Assembly (NCBI GenBank): GCA_039029315.1
Contig: JBCCGK010000034.1
Coordinates: 37,089-101,088 of the forward strand
Direction: 5' to 3'
DNA from: JBCCCJ01 sp039029315
GTDB taxonomy: Bacteria; Bacteroidota; Bacteroidia; J057
Length of the DNA stretch: 64,000 nucleotides
The notes beneath the pieces were generated by a model that was not told the origin of the DNA, made no database searches, and saw only the letters and a list, made by a program, of their open reading frames with translations. This document shows positions 35,189 through 43,766 of the stretch, in pieces. The position numbers and the translations under genes are program-made. Each line of letters opens with the position of its first letter. Positions within the stretch are counted from its first letter, which is position 1.

Positions 35189-36004
35189 ATGCGTCTATTT
35201 GGCAAGATCAGTTTTCTGCTAGGACTATTTTTGTGTTCATTGGGGTTTTCCCAACCTGATACAACTGCTATCTCCATTCAGTATGTTGGCAATATGGGCG
35301 TCCTGATCAGTGGAACCCAAAGTTCTATTCTGGTGGATGGTTTACATTCCTTTTACAAACCAGCATATTTGCCGCCCTCCGAAGAATTGCTGGAACGATT
35401 GATCGCCAATACTACCGAAGAATTTCCGCCAATTCGACTTGTGTTGAATACCCATATCCACAAGGACCATTTTGACCCTTCATTGGTCCACCGCTTTCTG
35501 AAAGCCAATCCAAACGCGGCTTTTATGGGAAGCACACAGGCACAGGCGCAAATCCTGGAGCTAGACTCAGAAGTGCAAAAACGACTGACTGCCATTTCGA
35601 TGGAATCCCATGATCGCCATTCTCTCTCGCAGAATGAGGTCCATGTGTCAGGCTTCTATATCAACCATGGCTATCCGGAGAGGCATAACAAGATTGAAAA
35701 CATTGGATTTGTGATTTCCATTCAGGGAGCCAGAATTCTGCATGTCGGGGATACAGATTGGTATGAGGAGGTCTTCAAAGTGCTTGAGCTGAATAAGGAT
35801 CAGATCGATCTGGCAATCCTTCCTTATTGGATGTTGATGGGAAAGAAGGCATCTGCTTTGGTGAAGACTTGGGTGAATGCTTCCCATATTATTGGAACAC
35901 ATATTCCCCCTCATCCTTCTGAAGAGATCTTGACAGATATCCGGGCTGCATTTCCCAATGTTATGCTATTCACCCAGTTGGGGCAAACATACGAAATTCC
36001 TTAA
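35189..36004 (+). CDS. Exported MBL-fold metallo-hydrolase
   Basis: The 271-residue protein has a signal peptide (to FSQPDTTA) and a metallo-beta-lactamase fold with the complete metal motif HIHKDH at about residues 90-95, then a later HVGDTDW and HIIGTHIPPHP that supply the remaining ligands. The closest general type is the UlaG-like branch, although substrate cannot be told. It is monocistronic in a gap of about 170 nt on its upstream side. Confidence 0.85.
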   Translation: MRLFGKISFLLGLFLCSLGFSQPDTTAISIQYVGNMGVLISGTQSSILVDGLHSFYKPAYLPPSEELLERLIANTTEEFPPIRLVLNTHIHKDHFDPSLVHRFLKANPNAAFMGSTQAQAQILELDSEVQKRLTAISMESHDRHSLSQNEVHVSGFYINHGYPERHNKIENIGFVISIQGARILHVGDTDWYEEVFKVLELNKDQIDLAILPYWMLMGKKASALVKTWVNASHIIGTHIPPHPSEEILTDIRAAFPNVMLFTQLGQTYEIP

Positions 36005-36044
36005 GAGGCCTCAGAACAGGGAGGGTTGATCTAGGACGAAAAGC

Positions 36045-37340
36045 TCAACGAATCCCTGGCTGAAAATAAGATTCAATCGTTCTGCGGGGAAGAAGTTCTA
36101 TGTGGGGGATACCACCTGAAATTCCCGTATTGCCATCAGTGCCCGAATAGCCATCACTGCCATCTCCTTGATCCCCGCCTCCATCACCACCTCTACCACC
36201 TTCTCCACCAGATCCTGCAAAGCCGTTTTGGTTTCTGATCTCCACCAGGTGTAAATATTGTTGAGAAAAGGCATCAACAAAGATGCGGACCTTCCCCCCA
36301 TTTCCGCCATTTCCTCCATCGCCGCCACTGCCACCATCTTGTCCTTCAGTAGCTGGGCAATTGCCGTTGGCTTCATCCCCATCAGAACCGTCATACCCAT
36401 AGCCACCGTCACCTCCATCCCCGCCCTGGCAGTCAAGGAGCAGACTCCCACCTACAGTATGGATCAAGGTTTGTTTTTTTGCTTGCTCCCCAAATGCCTG
36501 GATACGAAGCATGACTTCCCCGCGAGAATCTACGGCCATGACATACAAATTGACATTGCTTGCATTCATGCCATTGGTCCCATCATTGCCCCAAAGAGAG
36601 CCATCAGATCCATCTGTACCACTGAAATCAAAGACCTGTGGCGCCTGATAATTCAGAGGAATTTTCAAAACCTGAGATTTGATAGAGGGATCGACTTTGG
36701 AGACTGCCTGAAACCACAAAGTATCTGTGAGGTGATAAGAATCTTGGGGAAGAAAGAGGGATTTTTCCTCTGTGAAGGCTACATTGGAGTGGATGTCAAA
36801 CATGGCCCACCCTGCCCATGATTGATGGTCGAATAGTCGACTTGTCGCATAGATTTCATTATCGAGCGTCGCATCCAGGTGAATGGGAATAGGATGTCCT
36901 GGTGCTCGGTACCCACCCGCTTCGACGATTGCGAGCACCTCTACTGGCTTGGGAAATGGAATGTCAAAGGTGTAGGTATTTCCCAATTGTTTACGGTCTT
37001 TCAAATGCACAATGATCTTTCCACCATTGTCATACACCTCTTTGAGGTTGTAAGTGATTGCTTTGAATCGGGAATTCCAGCTCCCATTGTCAACTGAGAT
37101 ATCAAACCGGCTCAACGATAGCCTGTTGCGAACAGGATTCTTGGATGAGCGAATTTTTCCGTTGGCGTAGGTCGCAAAAAAAATGGGATAGATGTTTTTA
37201 GATTCGAGGAGATTCTGATTTTCAGAATAATGAATCCTCATCTCCTTGATGGTTTGACCTGCGGAGAGCTTCCCATGAATGGCAGGAAAGCTGCCAAGTC
37301 CAACAAAAATAAAAATGAAAAGGCAGGAATAAGTTTTCAT
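36045..37340 (-). CDS. Exported protein with a collagen-like Gly-rich C-terminal region
   Basis: The 431-residue product has a signal peptide (to about residue 24), a beta-rich N-terminal part (25-260) and a tail with long GGxGG runs from about residue 310 to 420, such as GGDGGDGGYGYDGSDGD and GGSGGDGGNGGNGG, broken by a folded stretch (KVRIFVDAFSQQYLHLVEI). The Asp/Gly pattern resembles collagen-like or calcium-binding glycine-rich repeats in surface proteins. There is no T9SS sorting domain or lipobox. Function unknown; low-complexity sequence can inflate apparent similarity. Confidence 0.75.
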   Translation of the reverse strand: MKTYSCLFIFIFVGLGSFPAIHGKLSAGQTIKEMRIHYSENQNLLESKNIYPIFFATYANGKIRSSKNPVRNRLSLSRFDISVDNGSWNSRFKAITYNLKEVYDNGGKIIVHLKDRKQLGNTYTFDIPFPKPVEVLAIVEAGGYRAPGHPIPIHLDATLDNEIYATSRLFDHQSWAGWAMFDIHSNVAFTEEKSLFLPQDSYHLTDTLWFQAVSKVDPSIKSQVLKIPLNYQAPQVFDFSGTDGSDGSLWGNDGTNGMNASNVNLYVMAVDSRGEVMLRIQAFGEQAKKQTLIHTVGGSLLLDCQGGDGGDGGYGYDGSDGDEANGNCPATEGQDGGSGGDGGNGGNGGKVRIFVDAFSQQYLHLVEIRNQNGFAGSGGEGGRGGDGGGDQGDGSDGYSGTDGNTGISGGIPHIELLPRRTIESYFQPGIR

Positions 37341-37399
37341 ATGTGTGCTGTAGAGACAAATACTGATTGTGTATCTCTAATTTCCACAACACACATATG
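37338..37399. promoter_or_regulatory. Nested inverted repeats over the start of the Gly-rich protein gene
   Basis: CATATGTGTG at 37338-37347 (which includes the reversed start codon) is matched by CACACATATG at 37390-37399. Inside, TAGAGA at 37351-37356 is matched by TCTCTA at 37374-37379. As DNA this is a possible operator pair; as RNA the outer stem would cover the start codon. Confidence 0.4.
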
Positions 37400-37476
37400 A
37401 ACAACCAACAGGATTGACCAAAGGCGCAATTCTGTTTATCATCTGTGTAGATTTCTGACAATACTGTGCAGACAGA

Positions 37477-38481
37477 TTATTCTACACTCACTTTTCGGCT
37501 GGCATATTTGCCATCTAGTTCTATTTGCAGGAAGTACATTCCTTTAGGCAGAGAAGATACATCCAGCGTTGCTTTTCCTTCCCGGCCAGCGACCTGTTTG
37601 GCCAAGACTGATTGACCAGTTGTGGAAAAGAGTTGAATGGAAGCAAGCGAGCCACTGATACCAGACCAATCTAGCTGAAACTGGGTATGTGCTGGATTGG
37701 GGTAAACGGCGATTTGCTCATTGAAGACGGGATCAATCGATGTGGAGGCGCGTGAATCCAGCGTTGATCCAGAATTCATGACTTCCTTGCTATTCATATC
37801 CTGTACAAAGGCAATCGCATAGACTTGTGTGATGTCCCAGTCCGTATGAAAAGAATAATTGAATGAGAAGCTCATTTCTCCACCTTCAGCGGCAGGGACA
37901 AAGCTCTCCCCATCGGAAGACGGAAGCATTTTTCGGAAGACATCATGATGCTCCTTTTCTCCATTGGGAGCGTCATAGTTTACTAATTTTTCGACCACAG
38001 CTACAAACAAGCGATAGTCGCCTCCTTCGGACAATTGTCCTACGGTTTTGACCTTGATGCTTACATCTCTTCCAGCGCCTCCCAATTCTTCTGTGACGAT
38101 CACATCGATGGGGCTTGTCTGGCTGAGCGCATTACTCAGTGTTGTACTGGGAAGAAGACTAGAGCCAGAAGAGACCCTGTTGCCCCACAAATATGCAGTG
38201 GGTGTTCCTGGAACACCATAGAAGGTCGCTCTTGCCTGATTTTCGTCTTTGTTGTGCTGATAAAAGACACAGCTACTGTAAGGAAAACTCGGATGATAGG
38301 CAATGTGATGAACTTCCGCAGCATGAGGAGAAATAGCTGTGTACATCGCAGGATTCCTGCTACTACAAATCCCACAGCGAGAATTTGTAAAGTGTTCGAC
38401 CAGGAGGTAGCGTTTGGCTTCCTGGGCAAAAGTTGAGGTAGTGAGCAAAAAAGAAACAGAGAGGAAAAACAATTGTCTCAT
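37477..38481 (-). CDS. Omp28-related secreted protein with T9SS sorting domain
   Basis: The 334-residue protein has a signal peptide (to TFAQEAKR) and then the Omp28/thioredoxin-like pattern LLVEHFTNSRCGICSSRNPA, with a CGIC pair, followed by an Ig-like middle and a C-terminal T9SS domain (FNEQIAVYPNPAHTQFQLDW ... LPKGMYFLQIELDGKYASRKVSVE). Proteins of this kind are surface lipoprotein-like or secreted thiol proteins in Bacteroidota. It lies on the same strand as the downstream Gly-rich protein, but 136 nt separate them. Confidence 0.9.
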   Translation of the reverse strand: MRQLFFLSVSFLLTTSTFAQEAKRYLLVEHFTNSRCGICSSRNPAMYTAISPHAAEVHHIAYHPSFPYSSCVFYQHNKDENQARATFYGVPGTPTAYLWGNRVSSGSSLLPSTTLSNALSQTSPIDVIVTEELGGAGRDVSIKVKTVGQLSEGGDYRLFVAVVEKLVNYDAPNGEKEHHDVFRKMLPSSDGESFVPAAEGGEMSFSFNYSFHTDWDITQVYAIAFVQDMNSKEVMNSGSTLDSRASTSIDPVFNEQIAVYPNPAHTQFQLDWSGISGSLASIQLFSTTGQSVLAKQVAGREGKATLDVSSLPKGMYFLQIELDGKYASRKVSVE

Positions 38482-38603
38482 AGTTGAATCAAATTATTTA
38501 CGGCAAAAACAAACATCAAACAATCCCGTTCAGGAATCCGTCATAAAGCCGACAGAAAGCAAAAGATCTACAGGATTGGGGCAATATTCAGAGGCTTTTC
38601 CAT

Positions 38604-38611
38604 TAACTTTG
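38604..38611 (+). promoter_or_regulatory. TAnnTTTG promoter box (TAACTTTG) upstream of the GNAT gene
   Basis: TAACTTTG lies 52 nt before the ATG at 38664. Confidence 0.5.
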
Positions 38612-38663
38612 CCCGCAAAGATACGTAAATAGTAGTCCTTGTTGCATCTGATCATAGGGAACA

Positions 38664-39137
38664 ATGATCTTATCTGAACAAAATTTTCAGCTTTGTACAC
38701 CTGATAAATTTCCATCTATCAGTGAATTTCTTTGGAAGATATACCAGGAGGAAATTGCCCCGCATAATCGAGAAATCGGCCATGCCAATTTTCAGAAGTT
38801 CATTCATCCGACACAATTCACTAGCCGATATGAACAGGGCTCAGTGGTATGGGAACTTTTTCGGGAAAACCAGCGGGCTGCAATCTGTGAATGTAAAAAC
38901 CAGCATGTTTTTCTGTTATTTGTTGGTAAAGATCATCGACATCAAGGGATCGCCAAGGAATTATTGACCCATGTCAAGCGAGAAGTGATCAAGAAAGGAT
39001 TTCTGCCCTATCTCACCCTGAATGCAGCTCCAAATTCTTTGTCATTTTATCAAAAGATGGGATTTAAGTCCTTGGGACCTGAGGAAGACAAAAATGGTAT
39101 TCGATCCACGCCGATGAAATGGAGCTGGAAACAATAG
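38664..39137 (+). CDS. GNAT-family N-acetyltransferase
   Basis: The 157-residue protein has the GNAT core: VVWELFRENQRAAICECKNQ, then the acetyl-CoA loop VGKDHRHQGIAKELLTHVK with the Q/RxxGxA motif, and the C-terminal LTLNAAPNSLSFYQKMGF. Acceptor unknown. It precedes the TPR histidine kinase by 126 nt on the same strand. Confidence 0.9.
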   Translation: MILSEQNFQLCTPDKFPSISEFLWKIYQEEIAPHNREIGHANFQKFIHPTQFTSRYEQGSVVWELFRENQRAAICECKNQHVFLLFVGKDHRHQGIAKELLTHVKREVIKKGFLPYLTLNAAPNSLSFYQKMGFKSLGPEEDKNGIRSTPMKWSWKQ

Positions 39138-39263
39138 ACTTCCAGTTGGTTCGTGTTACTACAAGAGAATAAATTTTCAACTGAGAATGAGATATTTGCA
39201 ACGTATGGAAAGGATTGGTGGTCATTTTGGTGGAAAAAACTGATTTAGGCAAGGAATTTAATC

Positions 39264-41351
39264 ATGATACGTGGAGTAATCTTAGGCATATTCATCCTGA
39301 TCCAGGCAGCCCTGTTTGCCCAGAGCGATATCGCTCAATTGAAGATGGCATTGCAGGAAGCTGATGGAGAAAAAAAGGTTCAGATCCTGAACCAGCTCGC
39401 CGATTTGCATTTGGATCGGTCCCCCGATATGGTCAACTATTATGCTGATCAGGCATTGAGTGAGACACGTGTGTTGGAAGACCGATTCATGAATGAAATT
39501 GGCAATGAAGACCTACATGTGCCCAATATCATCAGATATCAGGCAGAAGCGTATCTGTTAAAGGGGCAAGCCTTTGAGAAAAAAGGAGATACCAAAAAGG
39601 CTATACAGTTCTACAAAACTGCCAGACGAAAGGCCGGAACCGTAAATATCAATGAGATTTCAGCCGCTGCCACAGAGCACCTCAAGCGGAATGGAAAAGG
39701 AGGAGAGATTGGCAAACAAATCCTTTCTGAATTGAAAGAGCCTGCCATCAAAGTATTGGAAGATTTCGTTCTCAATACCCAAATCAATCCCGAAATCATC
39801 GATGCAACAGCCAAAGTGATTGCGCCGATTGCTGAGAATAGCAAGAACAAAGGACAGCACAACAAAGCCATTGAATATTTTGAGATGCTGCTCAAATACG
39901 AAAAAAATTCTGACGAACTTGCCAAAACTCATAACAACCTGAGTGAGTTGTATGCTGCCACAAATCAACCAGAAAAAGCGCAAAAACATCACAAGGCTGC
40001 CCTGGAATATGCTTCTCAGGCGAATGCTGCAACCCCTCCGTCCACACCAGAACCTCCTGCTCCCAAATCAGAAGATTTAAGGAAGGACATTCAGGCATTG
40101 GTTGAGGGGGCAGAAACAATGACAACTCCCAAAATAGAGCAGGAAGAACAGGTGAGGAAGGAGAATAAATCTCTTTTGTCCAATGCCGAAAGACATGCAA
40201 AACAAGGGAATTATCAGAAGTCTTATGAAGAACTAAGGCAATATGCCATTCGACAGGAGCTGATTCACCAACTCAAGTTTCAGCGACAGGAAGATTCTCT
40301 GCTGCTGAGCACCCAACTGGCCAAAATAGACCAACTCATGCTGGAACAGGCCATCCAAAAGTCAGAGTCTGAAAAATTTCTGTCAACGAGGAAGTGGTTG
40401 TTCTTCAGTTTGGGCTTGATTCTGCTGATTCTTGCTTTGTTGACGGCCTTATTCTTCAACAAGCGAAAGGCTCACAGCAAGATGAAGCAAGCCTATGATC
40501 AGTTGGCGGATACACATATTAAGCTGAAGTCTGCTCAAACTCAACTGGTGTCTTCTGAAAAAATGGCCTCTCTGGGGCAGTTGACGGCAGGAATTGCTCA
40601 TGAAATCAACAATCCTGTCAATTTCATCTCTGGCAATATCACGCCCCTGAAGCACGATGTCAAGGATCTACTGACCATCCTCAACGCATATGAGCAAGCC
40701 ATCGATCAGGAGCATTTGATGGAGAAGTTCCACTCTGTCAAGCAATTGAGAGAAGAACTCGAAATAGATTATGTAACTGAAGAAATTGAGGAATTGCTGG
40801 ATGGCATTGATGAAGGGGCTAATCGAACCACAGAGATCGTCAAAGGCTTGAGAACCTTTGCGCGATTGGATGATGGAGACTGGAAGCGGTTCGACTTGCA
40901 TCATGGATTGGATTCAACCCTGGCGCTCCTCAAGAATCGACTGAACAACATTGAAATCCTCAAAGATTATCACTCCATTCCTGAGATAGAGGGCTATCCC
41001 GGCAAACTGAATCAGGTCTTCATGAATCTGCTGAACAATGCAGTTCAAGCGATGCCAGACGGCGGATTGATTCATTTGATCACCTTTCCGTATCCCGATG
41101 AGATTGAGATTCGTATCCGAGATACAGGCAAAGGCATCCCCAAAGAGGTTCGTAACCGAATATTCGAGCCATTTTTTACTACCAAGGAGATCGGCGAGGG
41201 GACAGGTTTGGGACTGTCTATCAGCCACGGAATCATCCAGCAGCATGGCGGCAGCATTGAGATTGAGAGCTTTGAAGGACAGGGTACCGAAGTTGTTATC
41301 CGTCTTCCCATCATGCAGAAGATCTCTGACCAGGGACAGTCAATATCCTAG
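39264..41351 (+). CDS. TPR-containing sensor histidine kinase
   Basis: The 695-residue protein has a signal peptide-like start, about six TPR-like helical pairs (residues 30-350), one membrane segment at about 376-396 (LFFSLGLILLILALLTALFF), a short coiled coil and the histidine kinase core: phospho-acceptor His446 in LTAGIAHEINNPVNF, an N box NLLNNAVQAMPDGG, DTGKGIP and GTGLGLSISHG. The N-terminal TPR part should be outside the cytoplasm and sense a protein or peptide. No response regulator is adjacent, so the partner is encoded elsewhere. Its stop overlaps the convergent MDR gene by 4 nt. Confidence 0.93.
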   Translation: MIRGVILGIFILIQAALFAQSDIAQLKMALQEADGEKKVQILNQLADLHLDRSPDMVNYYADQALSETRVLEDRFMNEIGNEDLHVPNIIRYQAEAYLLKGQAFEKKGDTKKAIQFYKTARRKAGTVNINEISAAATEHLKRNGKGGEIGKQILSELKEPAIKVLEDFVLNTQINPEIIDATAKVIAPIAENSKNKGQHNKAIEYFEMLLKYEKNSDELAKTHNNLSELYAATNQPEKAQKHHKAALEYASQANAATPPSTPEPPAPKSEDLRKDIQALVEGAETMTTPKIEQEEQVRKENKSLLSNAERHAKQGNYQKSYEELRQYAIRQELIHQLKFQRQEDSLLLSTQLAKIDQLMLEQAIQKSESEKFLSTRKWLFFSLGLILLILALLTALFFNKRKAHSKMKQAYDQLADTHIKLKSAQTQLVSSEKMASLGQLTAGIAHEINNPVNFISGNITPLKHDVKDLLTILNAYEQAIDQEHLMEKFHSVKQLREELEIDYVTEEIEELLDGIDEGANRTTEIVKGLRTFARLDDGDWKRFDLHHGLDSTLALLKNRLNNIEILKDYHSIPEIEGYPGKLNQVFMNLLNNAVQAMPDGGLIHLITFPYPDEIEIRIRDTGKGIPKEVRNRIFEPFFTTKEIGEGTGLGLSISHGIIQQHGGSIEIESFEGQGTEVVIRLPIMQKISDQGQSIS

Positions 41352-42367
41352 CATTCTACCACCACCTTTCCCATGGTTTGGCCACTTTGGAATAGGTGGA
41401 TCGCTTTCTTGAGTTGATCAAAAGGAAAACTGTGTCCAACAAACGGGACTCCTAGATCCAACTGCTCCATTTCGCCAAGCAATTGATGCATGATCTCCAC
41501 ACGTTCATAGAGATGGATCAGATTGAATGGCATGACCGACTTATTCAGATTGATCATGTTTTGCACATCCAGTTTGGGACGCTGGAGATAATAGTAGAGG
41601 AGTTTGAGATAATTGGGCCGTGATCCTGGGGAAGCATATTGGGCAGATCCATAAGCAATTAATCTTCCCATAGGTGCCATCTGATCGAAACTCTGGCGGA
41701 GGATCTTGCCTCCAATACACTCCAGGACCAAATTCAGTGGCCGGCCACCAAGACTCTCCTGAAGTCGTTTTGGAAAATCTTTTCCTCGCACAATTCCCTG
41801 ATCATATCCTTCTTCTAGCAATTTGCCCAATTTGGCACTGGAACCAACAGTCCCAATTGTATAGGCCTGTCGTTTTTTTGCAATGCGATTGGCCCAGATT
41901 CCAACCCCGCCTGCGGCACTATGGACAAGAACAGTCTGTCCTTGTTGCAGATCCCCCAGCGGATGTAAAGCATAATAGGCCGTCAGAGCCTGAACCAGAT
42001 AAGAAGCGCCTTCGGCAAAACTCCAATTGTGTGGCAGGGGGAGTACATAACGAGCATCAATGTTGAGATGACTGGCATACCCCCCAAATCTGGTGACGCC
42101 CATAATTCTATCCCCGGTCTTCCAGGCAGTGACATTGGGGCCAACAGCTGTAATGATCCCGGCATATTCCAGACCAGGGACAAAACTTCCTTCAGGTGTG
42201 GCACTGTACAAGCCAAACATCGCAAAAATGTCTGCGAAGTTTAGACCAATTGCCTGAATCTCAATGGTTAGTTCTCCAGCTTGAGGCGGATTCAGGCTTT
42301 CGTCCTTCCGGCTTAGATGTTTGATCGCTCCTGCCTTGGGCATGCGATACACTGTTCGGGTGATCAT
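41348..42367 (-). CDS. Zinc-binding MDR dehydrogenase (quinone oxidoreductase/VAT-1-like)
   Basis: The 339-residue enzyme has the MDR N-terminal domain (GLNFADIFAMFGLYSATPEGSF across about 50-70, then PGLEYAGIITAVG) and the Rossmann motif LVHSAAGGVGIWANRIAK. The C-terminal segment LDVQNMINLNKSVMPFNLIHL fits the VAT-1-like branch. It probably reduces quinones or enones with NADPH. Divergent from the small broken gene at 42405, with 37 nt between the starts. Confidence 0.92.
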   Translation of the reverse strand: MITRTVYRMPKAGAIKHLSRKDESLNPPQAGELTIEIQAIGLNFADIFAMFGLYSATPEGSFVPGLEYAGIITAVGPNVTAWKTGDRIMGVTRFGGYASHLNIDARYVLPLPHNWSFAEGASYLVQALTAYYALHPLGDLQQGQTVLVHSAAGGVGIWANRIAKKRQAYTIGTVGSSAKLGKLLEEGYDQGIVRGKDFPKRLQESLGGRPLNLVLECIGGKILRQSFDQMAPMGRLIAYGSAQYASPGSRPNYLKLLYYYLQRPKLDVQNMINLNKSVMPFNLIHLYERVEIMHQLLGEMEQLDLGVPFVGHSFPFDQLKKAIHLFQSGQTMGKVVVEC

Positions 42368-42404
42368 GGCAGCAAATTATTCATAATCTTCGTATTTTGC
42401 GCTC

Positions 42405-42704
42405 ATGGATCTTCAAGCTTTCAAAGACTCATTGTCACAGTCGTCTCCCCCTCGGGGATTGTCTGCCAATTTACAGGCATTGTGGGAGGATGGTCGTGAG
42501 GACTGGCAAGCAGCGCATGATTTGGTGGACTCGGCTCCCGGACAGGAAGCAGCATGGGTGCATGCTTATCTTCATCGCTAGGAAGGAGATAGCTGGAATG
42601 CGGACTATTGGTATCGGCGTGCAGGCCGAACACGGCCGGCCAGCAGCCTGGAAGAAGAATGGGAGGCCATCGTGTCTGCCTTACTGCGGGCGACTTTTGG
42701 ATAG
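42405..42704 (+). pseudogene. Small conserved protein interrupted by an in-frame TAG
   Basis: From the ATG at 42405 the frame reads MDLQAFKDSLSQSSPPRGL ... ALWEDGREDWQAAHDLV ... AAWVHAYLHR, then TAG at 42579-42581, and continues in the same frame as EGDSWNADYWYRRAGR and EEEWEAIVSALL to TAG at 42702-42704. The residues before and after the stop form one continuous protein of 98 residues that I recall as a small conserved family, where a Lys follows the HR. A single AAG to TAG change would explain it. It could be a true pseudogene, a sequencing error or a suppressed codon. CGTATTTTGC just upstream resembles a promoter box. It overlaps the convergent methyltransferase gene by 24 bp. Confidence 0.7.
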
Positions 42705-43766
42705 GACATATGCTTTGACGCGTTTTCCCCCCAATTCAATCTTTTGCGACCACTGAACGTGCCAGAGTCCCAGCTTCCTCATGGCATCCCTGAAGAATTG
42801 CACCCGAAGAACCAACAATACCAATCGACCATCTTCCTGCATGACTTGGTGGGCCTGATCAAGGAAATGGTAATAAAACCAGTAAAAGCGGAGATTTTTT
42901 CCTACTCGAATCCCATACGGAGGATTGGTGACAATGTATTTGATGCTGTTTGGTTCAAAACTTTCCGAGAGTCGGCGTGCATCTGCCATATGAAGCTGAA
43001 TGCGTTCAGGATGTTGGAGGTTCTGGGCAATGTTTTGTTGTGAGGTCTCGATTGGTTCAGGAAATATGTCGCTTCCAATGATCTTGAGTTGAGGGAATAC
43101 TTGTGCTGCTTCCATCAACAAGGTGCCTGAACCACAAAAAGGATCAAGTAATGGCCCTTGATCGTCTTGTGTAATACCAGCGAGTCGCAAGAGGCCATAA
43201 GCAATGGTGGGTTTGAGGCTGACATTGTGATGGAGAGCCCTGACAAAGCGATTGCTTAGCGCTTTGTGATACAGCTGAACCCCTGTCCACCAGGAATCTC
43301 TGACAACATCTACCCGGATGTTGACATCATACTCTTCTAGATTGACTGCTGTTCCATAATGAGCCTGGATAGCTGCTCCAGAGGCAACAGCAATATCATA
43401 ACTGGAAAAGACTTGGTCTCCAATGCGAGAGACTGTTACCCGAAAGCTGTTGGCCGCTTCCATCTCAGAGATCTCCAGTTGTTGGACGGTTTGCTGAATG
43501 TGTTGAACGGGTTGCGCTACATCCAATTTTCCTTGATGCAGGAGTCTGTAGGCATGGTGCACACTTCGCATTTGCTCCAGGATTGGCAAAAGTACTTCAA
43601 GAGAGGCATGACTCTCAATCATCACGACTCCCTTCATTCCCTTAAATTTATGCCAGACAACAGGAGAGTCAATGTTGTATGCAGAGGTCCGTTGGGTCCA
43701 TTCCTGTTCCAGGATAGGTTCAAGGCCAGGATCGGTAGTCAGGATAAAAATGGTGCTTACGCTCAA
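42681..43766 (-). CDS. THUMP-domain class I SAM-dependent RNA methyltransferase
   Basis: The 361-residue protein has an N-terminal THUMP-like region (residues 60-160), then a methyltransferase domain with LLDPFCGSGTLLMEAA and the N6-adenine/guanine-N2-type motif TNPPYGIRVG. Related proteins (RlmL N-terminal half, TrmN, YpsC) methylate rRNA or tRNA guanine N2. The exact RNA target is not determinable. It overlaps the upstream pseudouridine synthase by 4 nt, so both RNA-modifying enzymes are co-translated. The C-terminus overlaps the 3' end of the broken small gene. Confidence 0.92.
   Translation of the reverse strand: MSVSTIFILTTDPGLEPILEQEWTQRTSAYNIDSPVVWHKFKGMKGVVMIESHASLEVLLPILEQMRSVHHAYRLLHQGKLDVAQPVQHIQQTVQQLEISEMEAANSFRVTVSRIGDQVFSSYDIAVASGAAIQAHYGTAVNLEEYDVNIRVDVVRDSWWTGVQLYHKALSNRFVRALHHNVSLKPTIAYGLLRLAGITQDDQGPLLDPFCGSGTLLMEAAQVFPQLKIIGSDIFPEPIETSQQNIAQNLQHPERIQLHMADARRLSESFEPNSIKYIVTNPPYGIRVGKNLRFYWFYYHFLDQAHQVMQEDGRLVLLVLRVQFFRDAMRKLGLWHVQWSQKIELGGKRVKAYVLSKSRPQ

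Noticed and set aside
36098..36451. A 117-codon open frame in another minus-strand frame over the Gly-rich repeats.
   Set aside because: The GGC/GGT repetition keeps all frames open; the frame with the signal peptide is the real one.
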